From the NCBI GenBank assembly GCA_026419775.2, contig JAOPGA020000821.1, positions 86,857-150,856 of the forward strand: a stretch of 64,000 nucleotides of DNA, in the 5' to 3' direction. The DNA comes from Acrasis kona (Eukaryota; Heterolobosea; Eutetramitea; Acrasida; Acrasidae). The notes beneath the pieces were generated by a model, which did no database searches, had not been told where the DNA came from, and saw only the letters and a list, made by a program, of their open reading frames with translations. Positions 42,640-53,121 of this stretch are shown here, piece after piece. How positions within the stretch are numbered: position 1 is the stretch's first letter; each line of letters starts with the position of its first letter. Both the position numbers and the translations under genes were made by a program.

Positions 42640-43683
42640 TTATTGAATATTTTCTTGTGCAAGAACACCTTCGTCATAAATCTCGATAGGACCCTCTGTT
42701 CTCCTCACCGAAATATCCTTGAATACAACAGTCTTTTCTGACCTCGAAACATGTCCCTCCTTGCATCCTTTGAAAATTCCGACACCTCTCACATTCTGTA
42801 TGCTCATTCTTGAAAATGAAATGTTATCTGGCCACGTGTTCTGCTTAACATGATGTTCTCTTATCTCGTTCAATGGCCATTTGTGAAGGTACACACCATA
42901 TGCATGGCTCATGTCTTGTCCGATCCAATCTTTTGAAATACTGTCTACTCCAATATCTACAAACCAAGCATACTTACACCACCTTACAAATATGCCGGCG
43001 TGCCCACAGCGTGATATCTGACCTCCTTTGAACCACACCGAATTGACACCTGTGTCCAGTGAAACTCCAGCACGCATGCACCCAGAAACTACAAAATTTT
43101 CAACTCGAATGTTACTCGTGTCGTGACCAGCAAATGCAAACCCATCTTTCAATTAGAAAATGTTATATAAATTCACGTACCATAGAAAGCGTCGCGAACT
43201 TTACACGATATTATCATCGCGTTCTGACAGCCATTAGTAAGCACCAATCCTCCAGATCTAGCTGATTGCATGGTGCAATCAGCAATAAAAAGACCCCTGA
43301 CGTTGTGGCATTCAACATTATTGTTTTTTATGCCAGTCATGTTTTTTATAGAGGCATTTTCATCTGTTTGATTCTCACGGTTTCCATCAAATAAAATGCC
43401 ACATATCTTGATGTTCAAGATTGGTTGTTCTCCTTCACTTCGAACTAACAAGTTGGGCAAATTAGATCTATCATTCATTCTAAAGCGCGTTCCATATCCC
43501 CTCAGTGTGACATTGTTTCTGTGATACTTGATTTTGTGTGCTTGGTTGTTCTTACCTTCTAATTATGTATGCTGCACTTTGAGAATAATCACCAGGCAAG
43601 AACTCAATTATAGAGTTGGTATAATCATCAATGATCTGTTGTATTGTGTCTTGGCTAGTGTAGTCTGTTACGTATTTGATCAT
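42640..43683 (-). CDS. parallel beta-helix (pectate-lyase-3-like) protein, 3 exons
   Basis: Exons 43683..43556, 43518..43181, 43145..42640; 323 aa. Begins with SQDTIQQIID and IIEFLPGDYSQS, then NNVTLRGYGTRFRM, the usual entry to right-handed beta-helix carbohydrate-active or viral-tail-type enzymes, followed by repeated coils ILNIKICGILFDGN, NVRGLFIADCTMQSA, NIRVENFVVSGCMRAG. No signal peptide visible; an upstream exon could encode one. Catalytic residues cannot be assigned. Introns of 37 and 35 nt. Stop nested in AATAAA. Confidence 0.75.
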
Positions 43684-43737
43684 AAATATAATTTCGTAAT
43701 ACACAACCAAAAGTTTAATCTTCGTTTCCTTTGTGTC

Positions 43738-44812
43738 GATGCATACGACGCGGAAGGCAACGCTCTAGACGCCAACCAGTACTACATTGCAGTTAAAGAC
43801 CTGAATGAATTCCTTCATAGCGCAAACCACTCACTTTACAAAACGGATGCAGCGTGTTCAAAAACTCAATCGACGAAAACCACCAGTTGTACTTTCGAGA
43901 GGACTGCGACAGAGACTTATTAGCCGAAACCAGCGAACTACCTCATCCCAACAAGGAACTTCTTCACAATCAATTTACTTTCACTCAAATGTAACGTTAT
44001 CAACGACAGGAAATCAGTTAACGAGCTCTTAAAAGTACTCCAAGAGTCCTTCAAAAATGGCCCAATGTGGATCAATGACGAAAACCCTAAAAGCCTACAA
44101 TACATGGCGAAAACATTATTGCTACAAATGCCAACTTTTATCTTGCACAGGGATTAACAGTCGACAGTATCAGTAATTTAGTATACATAGCAGACTCAAT
44201 TACTCATTATGTTCGACTGATAAATCGAACGAGGGGAAGAATTGGTACGCTAAAGTATATCAGACACTTCGAATCATTATGTCAGAGTAGTGTATTGATC
44301 TACAGGCTACATAGTAACTGTTGCTGGCACTGGAACAGGTAGTTGTTATAGAGTTGGTGTACGTGCGACGAGCGCCTAACTAAATCAACCATGTGGATTG
44401 ACCCTTGACTCCACGAATAAACTTCTTCATGCTGTTGTTGGCGGCAATAACCGTATCAGGATATTGAACTTGACTAGTGGAATTATTTTGACTCCAGTAT
44501 CAAGTCTGATTGCTCCGTACGGAATAGCACTAGATATTATTTACAACGTGACTTTCGACCGAATACTTTAATAGCTATTAAAGTACAATTTCGTGGCGTA
44601 CTTTAGCAACATACCTTATAAAACTACCTCAAGAAAAACACAACAAACGATAACTGTTGCTGCAATTATTTACTCAATGGGAACTCAGCTACAGACTGGT
44701 GGCATCTTTTGCGGTACTGATCATATGGATTATAATAACAGTAGTAGTTATAATTCGTAGAAGAGAAAGGGTTTACAGCATCCAATATATAGCAACACAA
44801 TCCCAATAAATT
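43738..44812 (+). pseudogene. decayed NHL-repeat membrane protein gene
   Basis: Protein-like segments in changing frames with stops between them: AEGNALDANQYYIAVKDLNEF (about 43750-43870), SVNELLKVLQESFKNGPMWI (about 44005-44130), an NHL repeat (GLTVDSISNLVYIADSITHY, about 44150-44280), a second NHL-type stretch (NNRIRILNLTSGIILTPVSS, about 44380-44520), and at the end a hydrophobic TM with RRRER and a short tail (about 44690-44812). The order matches a type I membrane protein with NHL beta-propeller. At least five frame changes or in-frame stops and no consistent set of 35-49 nt introns restores it. Confidence 0.65.
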
Positions 44813-45232
44813 AAAGTCAGATGATGATTAATTGTTTTCCAAAATAAAAGTCTTTTTTAAATAATAAGATTGACAAGTTCTTCCATTTAGGAGTTGTTTT
44901 TTGATACGAGACGAAATCGAGTTGTCATCGAATTGTACTCAATCAAGTGCGACGATGTTCCAGTGTTGCATTGGGAGCACAATAACTCTCTAGTCTTTAC
45001 GTCTGTTGATGTATTGATCTAATCCAGCTCGAAGTAGTGAGAGACAGTGATGATCAGATGGATCCGGTATAAGCCACTGTTGGAAGCTATTGTAAGTGGT
45101 TGACTTGTGGAGGTTTTCAAGATCTTCTTCAAATTCCTTTATTTGACCTTCGGCAAAAAGGAATTCGGAGTCTTGTCTCCTTTATTTGAATGGTCAAGAT
45201 CTAATCAACTCACACAAATTAAAATTGAACAA
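44813..45232. other. intergenic, 420 bp
   Basis: Between the decayed NHL gene and the aldo-keto reductase. An in-frame extension upstream of the reductase ATG exists from 45107 but lacks an ATG. No RNA gene seen. Confidence 0.4.
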
Positions 45233-46093
45233 ATGTCACTACATCATTATACTGGCGTAATAGCCTCTAATGTTCAAACTGTCATGCCTCCAATCATGTA
45301 TGGCACAGCATGGAAGAAAGAGAACACAACCTTGTTAGTGATCGCGGCAGTACTTGCCGGATTTAAGGGCATTGATACTGCCTGCCAACCCATGCACTAC
45401 AGAGAGGATTTGGTAGGAAATGCTGTCACAGAGCTTGGAAAAAGCTTCGGCAAAAAAAGAGAATCCTTGTTCATTCAGACAAAATTTACACTTGTAGAAG
45501 GACAAGATCCCAAAAGCATTCCATACGATCCAAAAGCACCTATCCCTGAACAAGTTAAACAATCCATCCAAGTATCTCTGAAAAACCTCGGAACAAACTA
45601 CATCGACTCATACGTTCTACATGGCCCATACGACAAGCACGAAGACAACATGCTCGCATGGGGAGTTTTAGAGCAACACCACAAGAATGGAATCCTCAAA
45701 CAAATAGGCCTCAGCAATGTGTACGAGTTGGACGTGTTGAAAAAGATTTACAGCGACGCACAAATCAAACCTTCTGTGCTTCAAAACAGATTCTACAAAG
45801 ACACAAACTTTGATAAGGAGATTAGAGAGTTCTGCAAATCAAATAACATCCAATACCAATCATTCTGGACATTAAGTCATAATCCTGAATTGATCAACAA
45901 TACAGAACTCAAGGCAGTAGCTGCCGAGCTAAATAAGTCACCACAACAAATCTTTTACAGAGCTGTTATGGATCTTGGTATCGTACCTTTGGATGGCACA
46001 ACAAATCCTAAGCACATGCTTGAGGACTTGGAGGTCCCTCTCTTAAGTCCTGTTATCGACAGGATACCAACAGTAAAGAAAGTTATTGCTTAA
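45233..46093 (+). CDS. aldo-keto reductase
   Basis: Single-exon, 286 aa from ATG 45233. NAD(P)H-dependent carbonyl reductase of the (beta/alpha)8 AKR superfamily. Tetrad residues seen: Asp in GIDTACQP, Tyr in MHYRED, Lys in LFIQTKFT, His in YVLHGPY. Further family blocks: IGLSNVYELDVL, SVLQNRFYKD, FWTLSHNPE and the late IVPLDGTTNPKHMLEDL, a variant of the cofactor-binding IPGxxxxxH. The DTACQP-HYRE arrangement is that of a subgroup found in fungi and protists. Substrate unknown. Confidence 0.9.
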   Translation: MSLHHYTGVIASNVQTVMPPIMYGTAWKKENTTLLVIAAVLAGFKGIDTACQPMHYREDLVGNAVTELGKSFGKKRESLFIQTKFTLVEGQDPKSIPYDPKAPIPEQVKQSIQVSLKNLGTNYIDSYVLHGPYDKHEDNMLAWGVLEQHHKNGILKQIGLSNVYELDVLKKIYSDAQIKPSVLQNRFYKDTNFDKEIREFCKSNNIQYQSFWTLSHNPELINNTELKAVAAELNKSPQQIFYRAVMDLGIVPLDGTTNPKHMLEDLEVPLLSPVIDRIPTVKKVIA

Positions 46094-46225
46094 ATATTAT
46101 TAAATAAAAATACAAATCATTAACAAAATCCATTTTGCTGTAACTTCTTGTTCCATTGTTCAGTTCCGTAATGTTGTAACGATGGAAAACTTGTTCTGAA
46201 GAAGTTCATTGTGAACACACTCAGC

Positions 46226-48315
46226 ATGAAAGATGTATTTCTAATAGCCCAGAAGATCGACCAAGCAAGAGAAGATGGCCGTGATATAAGCCAGTACGAG
46301 ACATTGATGGGGCAATCACTACAACAAGAGATGAATACTTATTTATCGCCACTTGTGAGGAAATTGGTCATAATCGACGCTTCAGACGAACAATTAACAA
46401 AACCACTACAAGGAAATGACGAACATTTTTTTGATGAATTTGGTTTTTTGAACTGGTCAATGTTCACTAAACAAATAATGACTGGGACACAAGTAATCGA
46501 CGATATTCCGGAAGTCTCCTACAAATTGGATATACATTTATTTCCATCTGCTAGTGTGTACCTTAAACGATTTATTCTGCACCATTTGGTACCTTTTGTA
46601 AAAAAACAATTCGTTGACCCCGAGCCCAAAGATGTAACAATGGCATATGGTTCTTGTGGATTGATATTTCCTAGATTATTACAAAGTCCTAACATTCCTG
46701 AATTCGAAGACGCTTCGGTAGAGAACGGGATCTTTATGGAACTTGTTAGCTTATATAGGAGAGGACTGTATCAAATTTGCTTCTCTGTTGGGATTTCATA
46801 CTTTGAAAAAAGCCTTTGGAGCATGTTGTCCGGAAGGTTTAATATGAAAAGTACACGTCCTGTTAAAATAAATGAGATACTGATCATGTCAGAATTAAAA
46901 GAAATTTTAGGTCAAGACATTATATTCTTTCTGAGGTTAATAATAGGCCCGATCCAAGGAATGAACATTAGAAATTTATTATGGCATGGTTTCTTCTCCG
47001 ACGACGAATTTCATCAAGGATACACCTCCCTATTACTAATGTTAGTTGCAAGTATTTCGAAAATTAAAATTGTTCAAGAGTCAATAAAAAATTTCACAAA
47101 CAGGCCCCTACAGTCGGGTGCTAGATTTGATGTGCCTATCTGCGTACCTAATTATAACGCTGACTCTTTGGTGAGTGATTCGTATTTCGTACCTGCTTCG
47201 CAAAGAAGATTGTGGAAGCAGGGTCTTGATCTCTATCAGAACGGATTTTTCTTTTACAGTTCTGTGTTGTTGTTTCCACTTCTTGAACTAAAGCACAAGA
47301 AGGCTTTATGCATTTTACAACTAAAAAGTTCGACAAAGTAACATCGGCTGAAACCGAATGCTGCTATATTACTTTTGAGGACGTATTGTCTCCACAATTA
47401 GAGTATGCTAGTGGAAGAAATTTATTATTTGATAATCTAGATCCGAATATTCTATTTGCGCTTCTTGATGTAGTGGCCTGGAGCGATGGTCCAAGAATAC
47501 GAGATAAATTATCCCACGGGATAATGGATCCACAATGCATACCGAAATCAGTTGTTGATAGGTTAGTTGTGACTTGCTTGATGTTGCTTTCTCGTTATAC
47601 GAACAAGACTCATTGCGACAAGCTCTCTTATCAACCCATCTATCATCCTCAAGTGATCTTGATGTCCTCCGTGACACAAACAAGAGCTACTCTTGAACTT
47701 TTTTATGAGAACTTTGTAAAGGAACTAGTCTATAGTAGATCAGATGACACAGAGAATGCAATTGCGCCTAAACAAACCAAAGTTCAAATTATGGATTTGT
47801 TGAGTAGAGCAGATAACCACATTAAAAACTTATCTAACAAACATTCGTTGTTTGATGACCACTTGCAAGATTTTGTGGTTACGGATCGTTTAGACATGTC
47901 AGACATTCCTGTTCAGGTTCCCCTCCAATATGCTGATAAGTTGGGAAATAACATATCAACAATACAAATTTTAAGGAAAATATGTAGTGGTGTAGTAGTC
48001 ATCATTGATAAGGTCAGAGAATCTATAGAAAAACAGAAATTAAGGGTTGTAGAAGAACAAAAGAAAGGTAGATCGAAAAATGCGATTTTATTAGAAAAAT
48101 TTACTTCCAACATTCATTCTTTGTTTTTGTTGTTAGTATTAATGATGAGAAGTGTTGAAATATCATTCCTTCATGTTAATGAGCCTTATTATGAGCTATG
48201 TCAGAGTTGCAAGCTTGTTACTGATAGCCTACCTGTTTGCATTGAAAGAAATAATTGGCCCAAACCAAAAACTATCCAAAAGTTTCTTTGTGTTCTGCTC
48301 AACACAATAAAGTAG
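46226..48315 (+). CDS. DUF4209/ERMARD-type protein with one frameshift
   Basis: Two overlapping frames, 46226-about 47326 and about 47322-48315, together about 697 aa. DUF4209 signature NIRNLLWHGF in the first part, followed by KQGLDLYQNGFFFYSSVLLFPLLE and, in the second frame, NLLFDNLDP and GPRIRDKLSHG, consecutive in this family (human ERMARD, an ER-associated protein). The switch falls at a run of five A (47322-47326); one extra A would join the frames. No GT-AG intron of usual size explains it. ATG at 46226 is preferred to an in-frame GTG. The C-terminal half has hydrophobic segments suited to a membrane tail. Confidence 0.75.
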
Positions 48316-48350
48316 AAGACGAATAAAAAATTAAATATCATAGATCGATC

Positions 48351-48577
48351 TTAGTAGTCAATGTTCTGTTGTACTGTTAGCTCAACATAGCCCGATTGTG
48401 CGATCTTGTACGAACTTGATAGTTCTTTGTTGATGTCGGACGTTTGGCAGAGTCTGTAATTACAAAAGAAACATCATGTTTATTTTTTAATGTATTGAAC
48501 AGGTTTTAATAGAACAGTCATACATACTTATAGATTGTGAAACATAATATTATAACATCTCTATTATCTTCTCCGGG
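48351..48577 (-). other. candidate 3' exons extending the MFS gene
   Basis: Exons 48577..48528 and 48453..48351 read on in frame if intron 48619-48578 (42 nt) is removed from the MFS gene before its QPPL stop, giving GEDNRDVIILCFTIYKL and QSGYVELTVQQNIDY then TAA. The first intron has the size seen elsewhere; the second (48527-48454, 74 nt) is longer than any other here. It may be an alternative C-terminus or a separate small gene. Confidence 0.35.
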
Positions 48578-48595
48578 CTACACAAACACAAGTAA

Positions 48596-50032
48596 CTACA
48601 AAGGCGGCTGTTCAATGACCTTAGATGGTATTGCCAGATCTTCAACTTGAGGCTTTGCCATCATCCTCTCCTTTCTAATAATCAAAACAATCATAGCAAT
48701 TAAAAAAGTAATTGATAACGACAAGAAAACTGCATCTACAACTAAATAACTTCCTGATAAGTGACTTAAAATATATGATTCTAGTGCTGGTGATACAAAT
48801 ATACCTGTTATACCAGTTATAACATTAATAACCCCTAGCAGTCTTCCTGCAGATGATAACGGATAGAAGCCGGCATCGAAGAATACAGCTGTGATGACAA
48901 CCCAGAAGATACCTCTCCACAAAACAAACACAGTCATAGTGTAGTACTGTAGTCCAGTATTTCTAATAATGGATGTTATTAGTAGTGATATCACCATAGG
49001 AACCATGACCATAATGGATTTACTAAGTCCAATGTAATCCTTTGCTTTACCAATTATTAAAGCAATAATAGGACCCAAGATTGGCAGAATGATGGAAAAT
49101 ACATAAACTTGAGTTTCAACAACATCAGTAGCGTTTAATTTATTATCAACGGACCACATTAACTGACTTCTTAATGTCTGAATATAAAAGTTATGATAAA
49201 TGACAGATATACTCGCAAAAAGATAAACACCATACAGCTCCAAGTGCTTAATGTCTCTAAATGGAAAAACATATGATAGCAAATTTGGGATGTTCTCTTT
49301 TGAAAACACTTCTCTGAGTGGTCTTGTAGGTTTTATTTGAATTGAAAATTTTATTACTCCCGGCTCCATAAAAAACCCAAATATTACAACTGGAACTCCC
49401 AATAGTGCATATGCTAACATCATTGCACGAAGAGAGATTCCAACTTGAAAGTGCAAAATATAGAATAGATGAGGTACGATTGCAGAGACATCCCATGACG
49501 CGCTCAGGAGACCAATGATAAAACCACCGTAATTGGGTATTTCGTTGCCATATGTTAATGATGAGAAATAGATAGCCATCCCTGATAAACCCATAAACAG
49601 CAGTGATGGCGTAAATGCATCAAAGCTAACACTGTTGGAAAATGCAAAGAGGATGCATGAAATAGAGAATATGATTCCTGATATTATCATTACTGCACGT
49701 CTTTTGATCAAGTCGAGAAGGAGACCAACACAATACCCAAGAATACCAAGTAGGCCAACAGAAAAAGCGAACATATGGTCTAACTTTTCCTCTTGTATAA
49801 TACAAGACTGGATCATTGTTTGATTGGTAGGTGCACAATAATTAAAATAAATACCCTCGTCAATCATAATTGGTTTTAATGCGTTATACCCAAATATTGT
49901 TCCCGCACATAGAAAGCATAGTGACGCTGCAATCGATATGCGAATCCATATCGCTTTGTATGATACTACTGGCGTCTCCATAACATCCTCAATACTAGGT
50001 TCCACGTGGGTTCCGACAGGTTCACTGTTCAT
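48596..50032 (-). CDS. MFS transporter, SLC43-like
   Basis: Unspliced frame of 478 aa with 12 hydrophobic segments. Layout resembles SLC43/FMP42 carriers: an IFGYNALKPIMIDEG first-helix end followed by a lumenal loop with paired Cys (NYCAP, SCIIQEEKL), GYCVGLLLDLIKRR as the loop 2-3 motif, and a long central loop. SLC43 proteins carry large neutral amino acids or nucleobases; the substrate here is not known. The last exon may end differently (see 48351-48577). Confidence 0.78.
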   Translation of the reverse strand: MNSEPVGTHVEPSIEDVMETPVVSYKAIWIRISIAASLCFLCAGTIFGYNALKPIMIDEGIYFNYCAPTNQTMIQSCIIQEEKLDHMFAFSVGLLGILGYCVGLLLDLIKRRAVMIISGIIFSISCILFAFSNSVSFDAFTPSLLFMGLSGMAIYFSSLTYGNEIPNYGGFIIGLLSASWDVSAIVPHLFYILHFQVGISLRAMMLAYALLGVPVVIFGFFMEPGVIKFSIQIKPTRPLREVFSKENIPNLLSYVFPFRDIKHLELYGVYLFASISVIYHNFYIQTLRSQLMWSVDNKLNATDVVETQVYVFSIILPILGPIIALIIGKAKDYIGLSKSIMVMVPMVISLLITSIIRNTGLQYYTMTVFVLWRGIFWVVITAVFFDAGFYPLSSAGRLLGVINVITGITGIFVSPALESYILSHLSGSYLVVDAVFLSLSITFLIAMIVLIIRKERMMAKPQVEDLAIPSKVIEQPPL

Positions 50033-50271
50033 TTGTGTTTTTGATTTAACATGAATTAAATTATCCGTTACAAAGTTAATAAAATGAAACTCCGCTCATT
50101 CTGATTGTTGACAGAGTTTCGGACTTGCACAACAACAGGGTGACCTAGGGTCTAGTAAATTTCATGATTTTTTTATGTCTTATTTGGTATGTACACAGAA
50201 TTAAATTTACACTTCAATTATGAGGTTTAAAACTATTGATATACACACTTCGGACCAACTCCTGATTGTAA

Positions 50272-50280
50272 TATATAAAA
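50272..50280 (+). promoter_or_regulatory. TATA box (TATATAAAA)
   Basis: Lies 52 bp before the ATG at 50332 in the 299-bp intergenic region shared with the minus-strand MFS gene. Confidence 0.5.
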
Positions 50281-50331
50281 GTTCACTCGGATAATTGAAC
50301 CTTCCTATTCCTGGCTAAACACTTTACACTG

Positions 50332-51571
50332 ATGGCAGAAGTTAAGAAGCCAGCAATCGGTGTTCATGCGAGACAATTGAGTAGCAACTCTGGCGGACTT
50401 CCAGATAAATTAACCTATTCTCGAAGCTCTAGCCCGCTACCGGACTGCGAATCTGACGATGACTCATTTGGGGAAGACATTGGTGAACTAAAAATTAAAC
50501 CATGCAATAATGTACACGATGACGATGACGACATTTTTGATTTTGATGATGTAGAGGAGCTAAAACCTGCCCAACCGAAAATAACTGTGGACGAGGAAGT
50601 CGATTGGTCAGACGACGATGAACAAGTGCCCCAAGCGAAAACAGAGCAAAGTACATCCGCATCAACGCTCGGGGAAAATAATTTCCATCAGGAGGAAGAT
50701 GAAGATGATGGTACAAAGAGGTTTTCAACGCGGAAAATAAACAGTGGAAGCACACCCGTTAATTCTAAGAAGAAAATGAGTTTGTTAGGTCAAATACCTC
50801 TAATATCAAAAACACCGTCAGCCGAACCCTCCAGGCACGACGAACAGCACATCATCGCTGGAATGACACATTTCAACACGAAGAAAAACCTGAACAGACA
50901 TTCCATGGTCTCCATTCGAAGAAAACCAAAAACGCACAACACTTTAGCGAGCGTGCAAACGATGAGACACACGTTATCGCCTTCACAATCTCTCTCTTCT
51001 CCATCACCGTCGCCCTCATCCGCCGATCACTTCCCTCGGAAGCCAGTCATGATGAATGGCGTGTGGGTAGGAATGTCTCCCATGGTGCCATCCTCGAGTA
51101 CCGCAGGAAGCCCATCAAACAACAGTCCCAGCTCCACAACGACGCTCGGTCACAACAGCCTTCCAATCTATCAACAATTTTACGGAGATCGCAACAGACA
51201 ATCGGATTCATACGGCACGAGCGCAGCCGGCGATTTGAGCGCGCGTACTTCCAGGAACTCGACGGGCCTCATTACGCCTTTAGGAGCGTTGAGGATTGGC
51301 GAAGATTTGGAGAGAGAGCAACACAAGGGTGCGTTTCATTTGGACCCAAAGGACAAGAAGAGACTTTCGGACGCTGGTGCTGAACATCGAATAAAATTAT
51401 CCCAATGGGGTTTGACGGACGAACATTACCAATATTCCGTGCCCGATGTGTTTAGCGTTAAAAATGTAAGTTTTTTTTGTAAAGTGACACGTGTGTGACC
51501 CTGATGTGTAGATGATTATCAAGAAGATTATGTACGATTATCAATCTAATGTAGTGCAAAATAGAAGATAA
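50332..51571 (+). CDS. disordered acidic/Ser-rich protein, 2 exons
   Basis: Model join(50332..51465,51512..51571), 397 aa; intron 46 nt. N-terminal third very acidic (DDDDDIFDFDDVEEL, DWSDDDEQ), middle rich in SP sites (SLSSPSPSPSSADH), C-terminal part more ordered with RIGEDLEREQHKGAFHLDP, LSQWGLTDEHYQYSVPDVF and a basic end KNMIIKKIMYDYQSN. No TM. No recognised domain. Its stop is 10 bp from the stop of the convergent gene at 51582. Confidence 0.7.
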
Positions 51572-51581
51572 AATTTGTAAA

Positions 51582-52924
51582 TTATTTTATTTTTGTTGGT
51601 GTTGTGAATCTTGTGTTTGGTCTTGGTGATAATGTTTTTCTTGAGGTAGATGGTTTTGGTGAGGATGGTTTGGGCGAAGTTGGTGTTGGTTTTGGTGAAG
51701 ATGGTTTTGGTGAGGATAGTTTTGGTGTGGATGGCTTAGGTGAAGATGGTTTAGGCGATGACACTCTTGGAGAGGACTTTGGAGATGCCTTAGTGGGAGT
51801 TGTTGGGCTGCCGACCTTATCCGTTTGTGATTTTGACAACGACCTTATTGGACTTTGAGTTCTATATTTGCTCTCAACACCGTCTGTGTTGTTTTCACTT
51901 TTGAAATTTTTGTAAACCACATCCGAACGCTCTTTTGGTTGTACTTTAGGGTCCCATACACGACTTTCGACGTAATTGTATGTACTTTTTTCGGATTCTA
52001 AATCCTCTTTTTCTTGCTGTTCTCTTTGGTCCAAAACGTCTAATTTTAATGCTCGGTCTTGCCCATCAATGGCCTTGATTTTGTCCAGTGCATCTTTTCT
52101 TTGTTCTGATGTAGAGCTTGGACTTTGTGTCTAAACAATTACTAATTGCTCGCATTTGTCAGTACTTACTATTTTTAATAATTCTCTTAGCTTGTTCGTC
52201 ATGTCGAACTTATCCTGTATACTTTGATTTGATTAGAGGATGAAGATAAGATTTAAACATACTCAGTCTTTGATAACTTTTTCAAATATGAGCTCTCCAC
52301 TCTTTCTCTACTTGTTTTTGCTCTTATTTCATACTTAACAGTAGGCTCTGGAGAGGGACTTCTACTACTATCACTTGGGGCTTTATAACTAGAAAAGACA
52401 TTTGTCCTTTTTGGAGACATGCATCTGAGGTCAAGATTTGTCATATCCTTTGCATTTATTGGAGGTTTAGGAGTTGGAGAGCTTGGTCTTTTGCTGCTAG
52501 GCGACCCAGATCTAAATGTTGTACCTAAAGAACTATTAGGGGAGCTAGCCCTATTAGTTGGAGAGCTCAGCTTGAAGGTACTATTAAAGGAGCTTGGACT
52601 ACCTGGTATTCCTGTTGACGAAAAGGAGGAGACAGAGGTTGTTTTCTTAGGTGTTCTTGGCGAACCACTAGAATCTGCTCTCGGTGAGATTGTTATGGTT
52701 CTTATCATCTTTTGAGGAGTAGGTGAACTGCTTCTTGATCCGCTTGGTGATGCTCTTGGCGAAGCTATTGGAGATGGTTTTGGGCTTGCTCTCAATTTTA
52801 TGGTTGGCGAAAGTGGCGCTATTGTTGGGGAAGATGGAGATTGTATCTTCCCTATAGTAGGTGCTCCTTTTGGGGAGCTAGGTAATGATGGAGATTTAGC
52901 TCTTGGTGGTGCTTGTCTCTTCAT
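51582..52924 (-). CDS. SP-repeat basic protein, 3 exons
   Basis: Exons 52924..52263, 52221..52170, 52130..51582; 420 aa; introns 41 and 39 nt. Residues 1-200 and the last 80 are dominated by SPK/SPKP/SSP units (SSPKPSSPKPSTPKLSS near the C-terminus); the centre holds a helical segment DKFDMTNKLRELLKI and DALDKIKAIDGQDRAL. Very basic with dozens of proline-directed Ser sites, as in histone H1-like or microtubule-binding tails. No catalytic domain. Function unknown. Confidence 0.72.
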
Positions 52925-53121
52925 GTGGTTTGCTTGTTCTTCATTACAAAATCATATCGAAATCACACTCTGTTTCTTGGCGGGTTAAAGATTTACTTGA
53001 AATTTGGATGAGAATTCAACAAAAATTGGGTTGCAAGGGTTGGAATCATTAATTAAAACACAAAAAACTCTTTAGTTAAAAATATTACAAAGTCGCACTA
53101 AACCGAAACAAGAAAATACAA

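Noticed and set aside
48578-48599. 22-nt intron at the end of the SLC43-like gene
   Set aside because: Too short; the 42-nt alternative from donor 48619 fits the size class and the reading frame.
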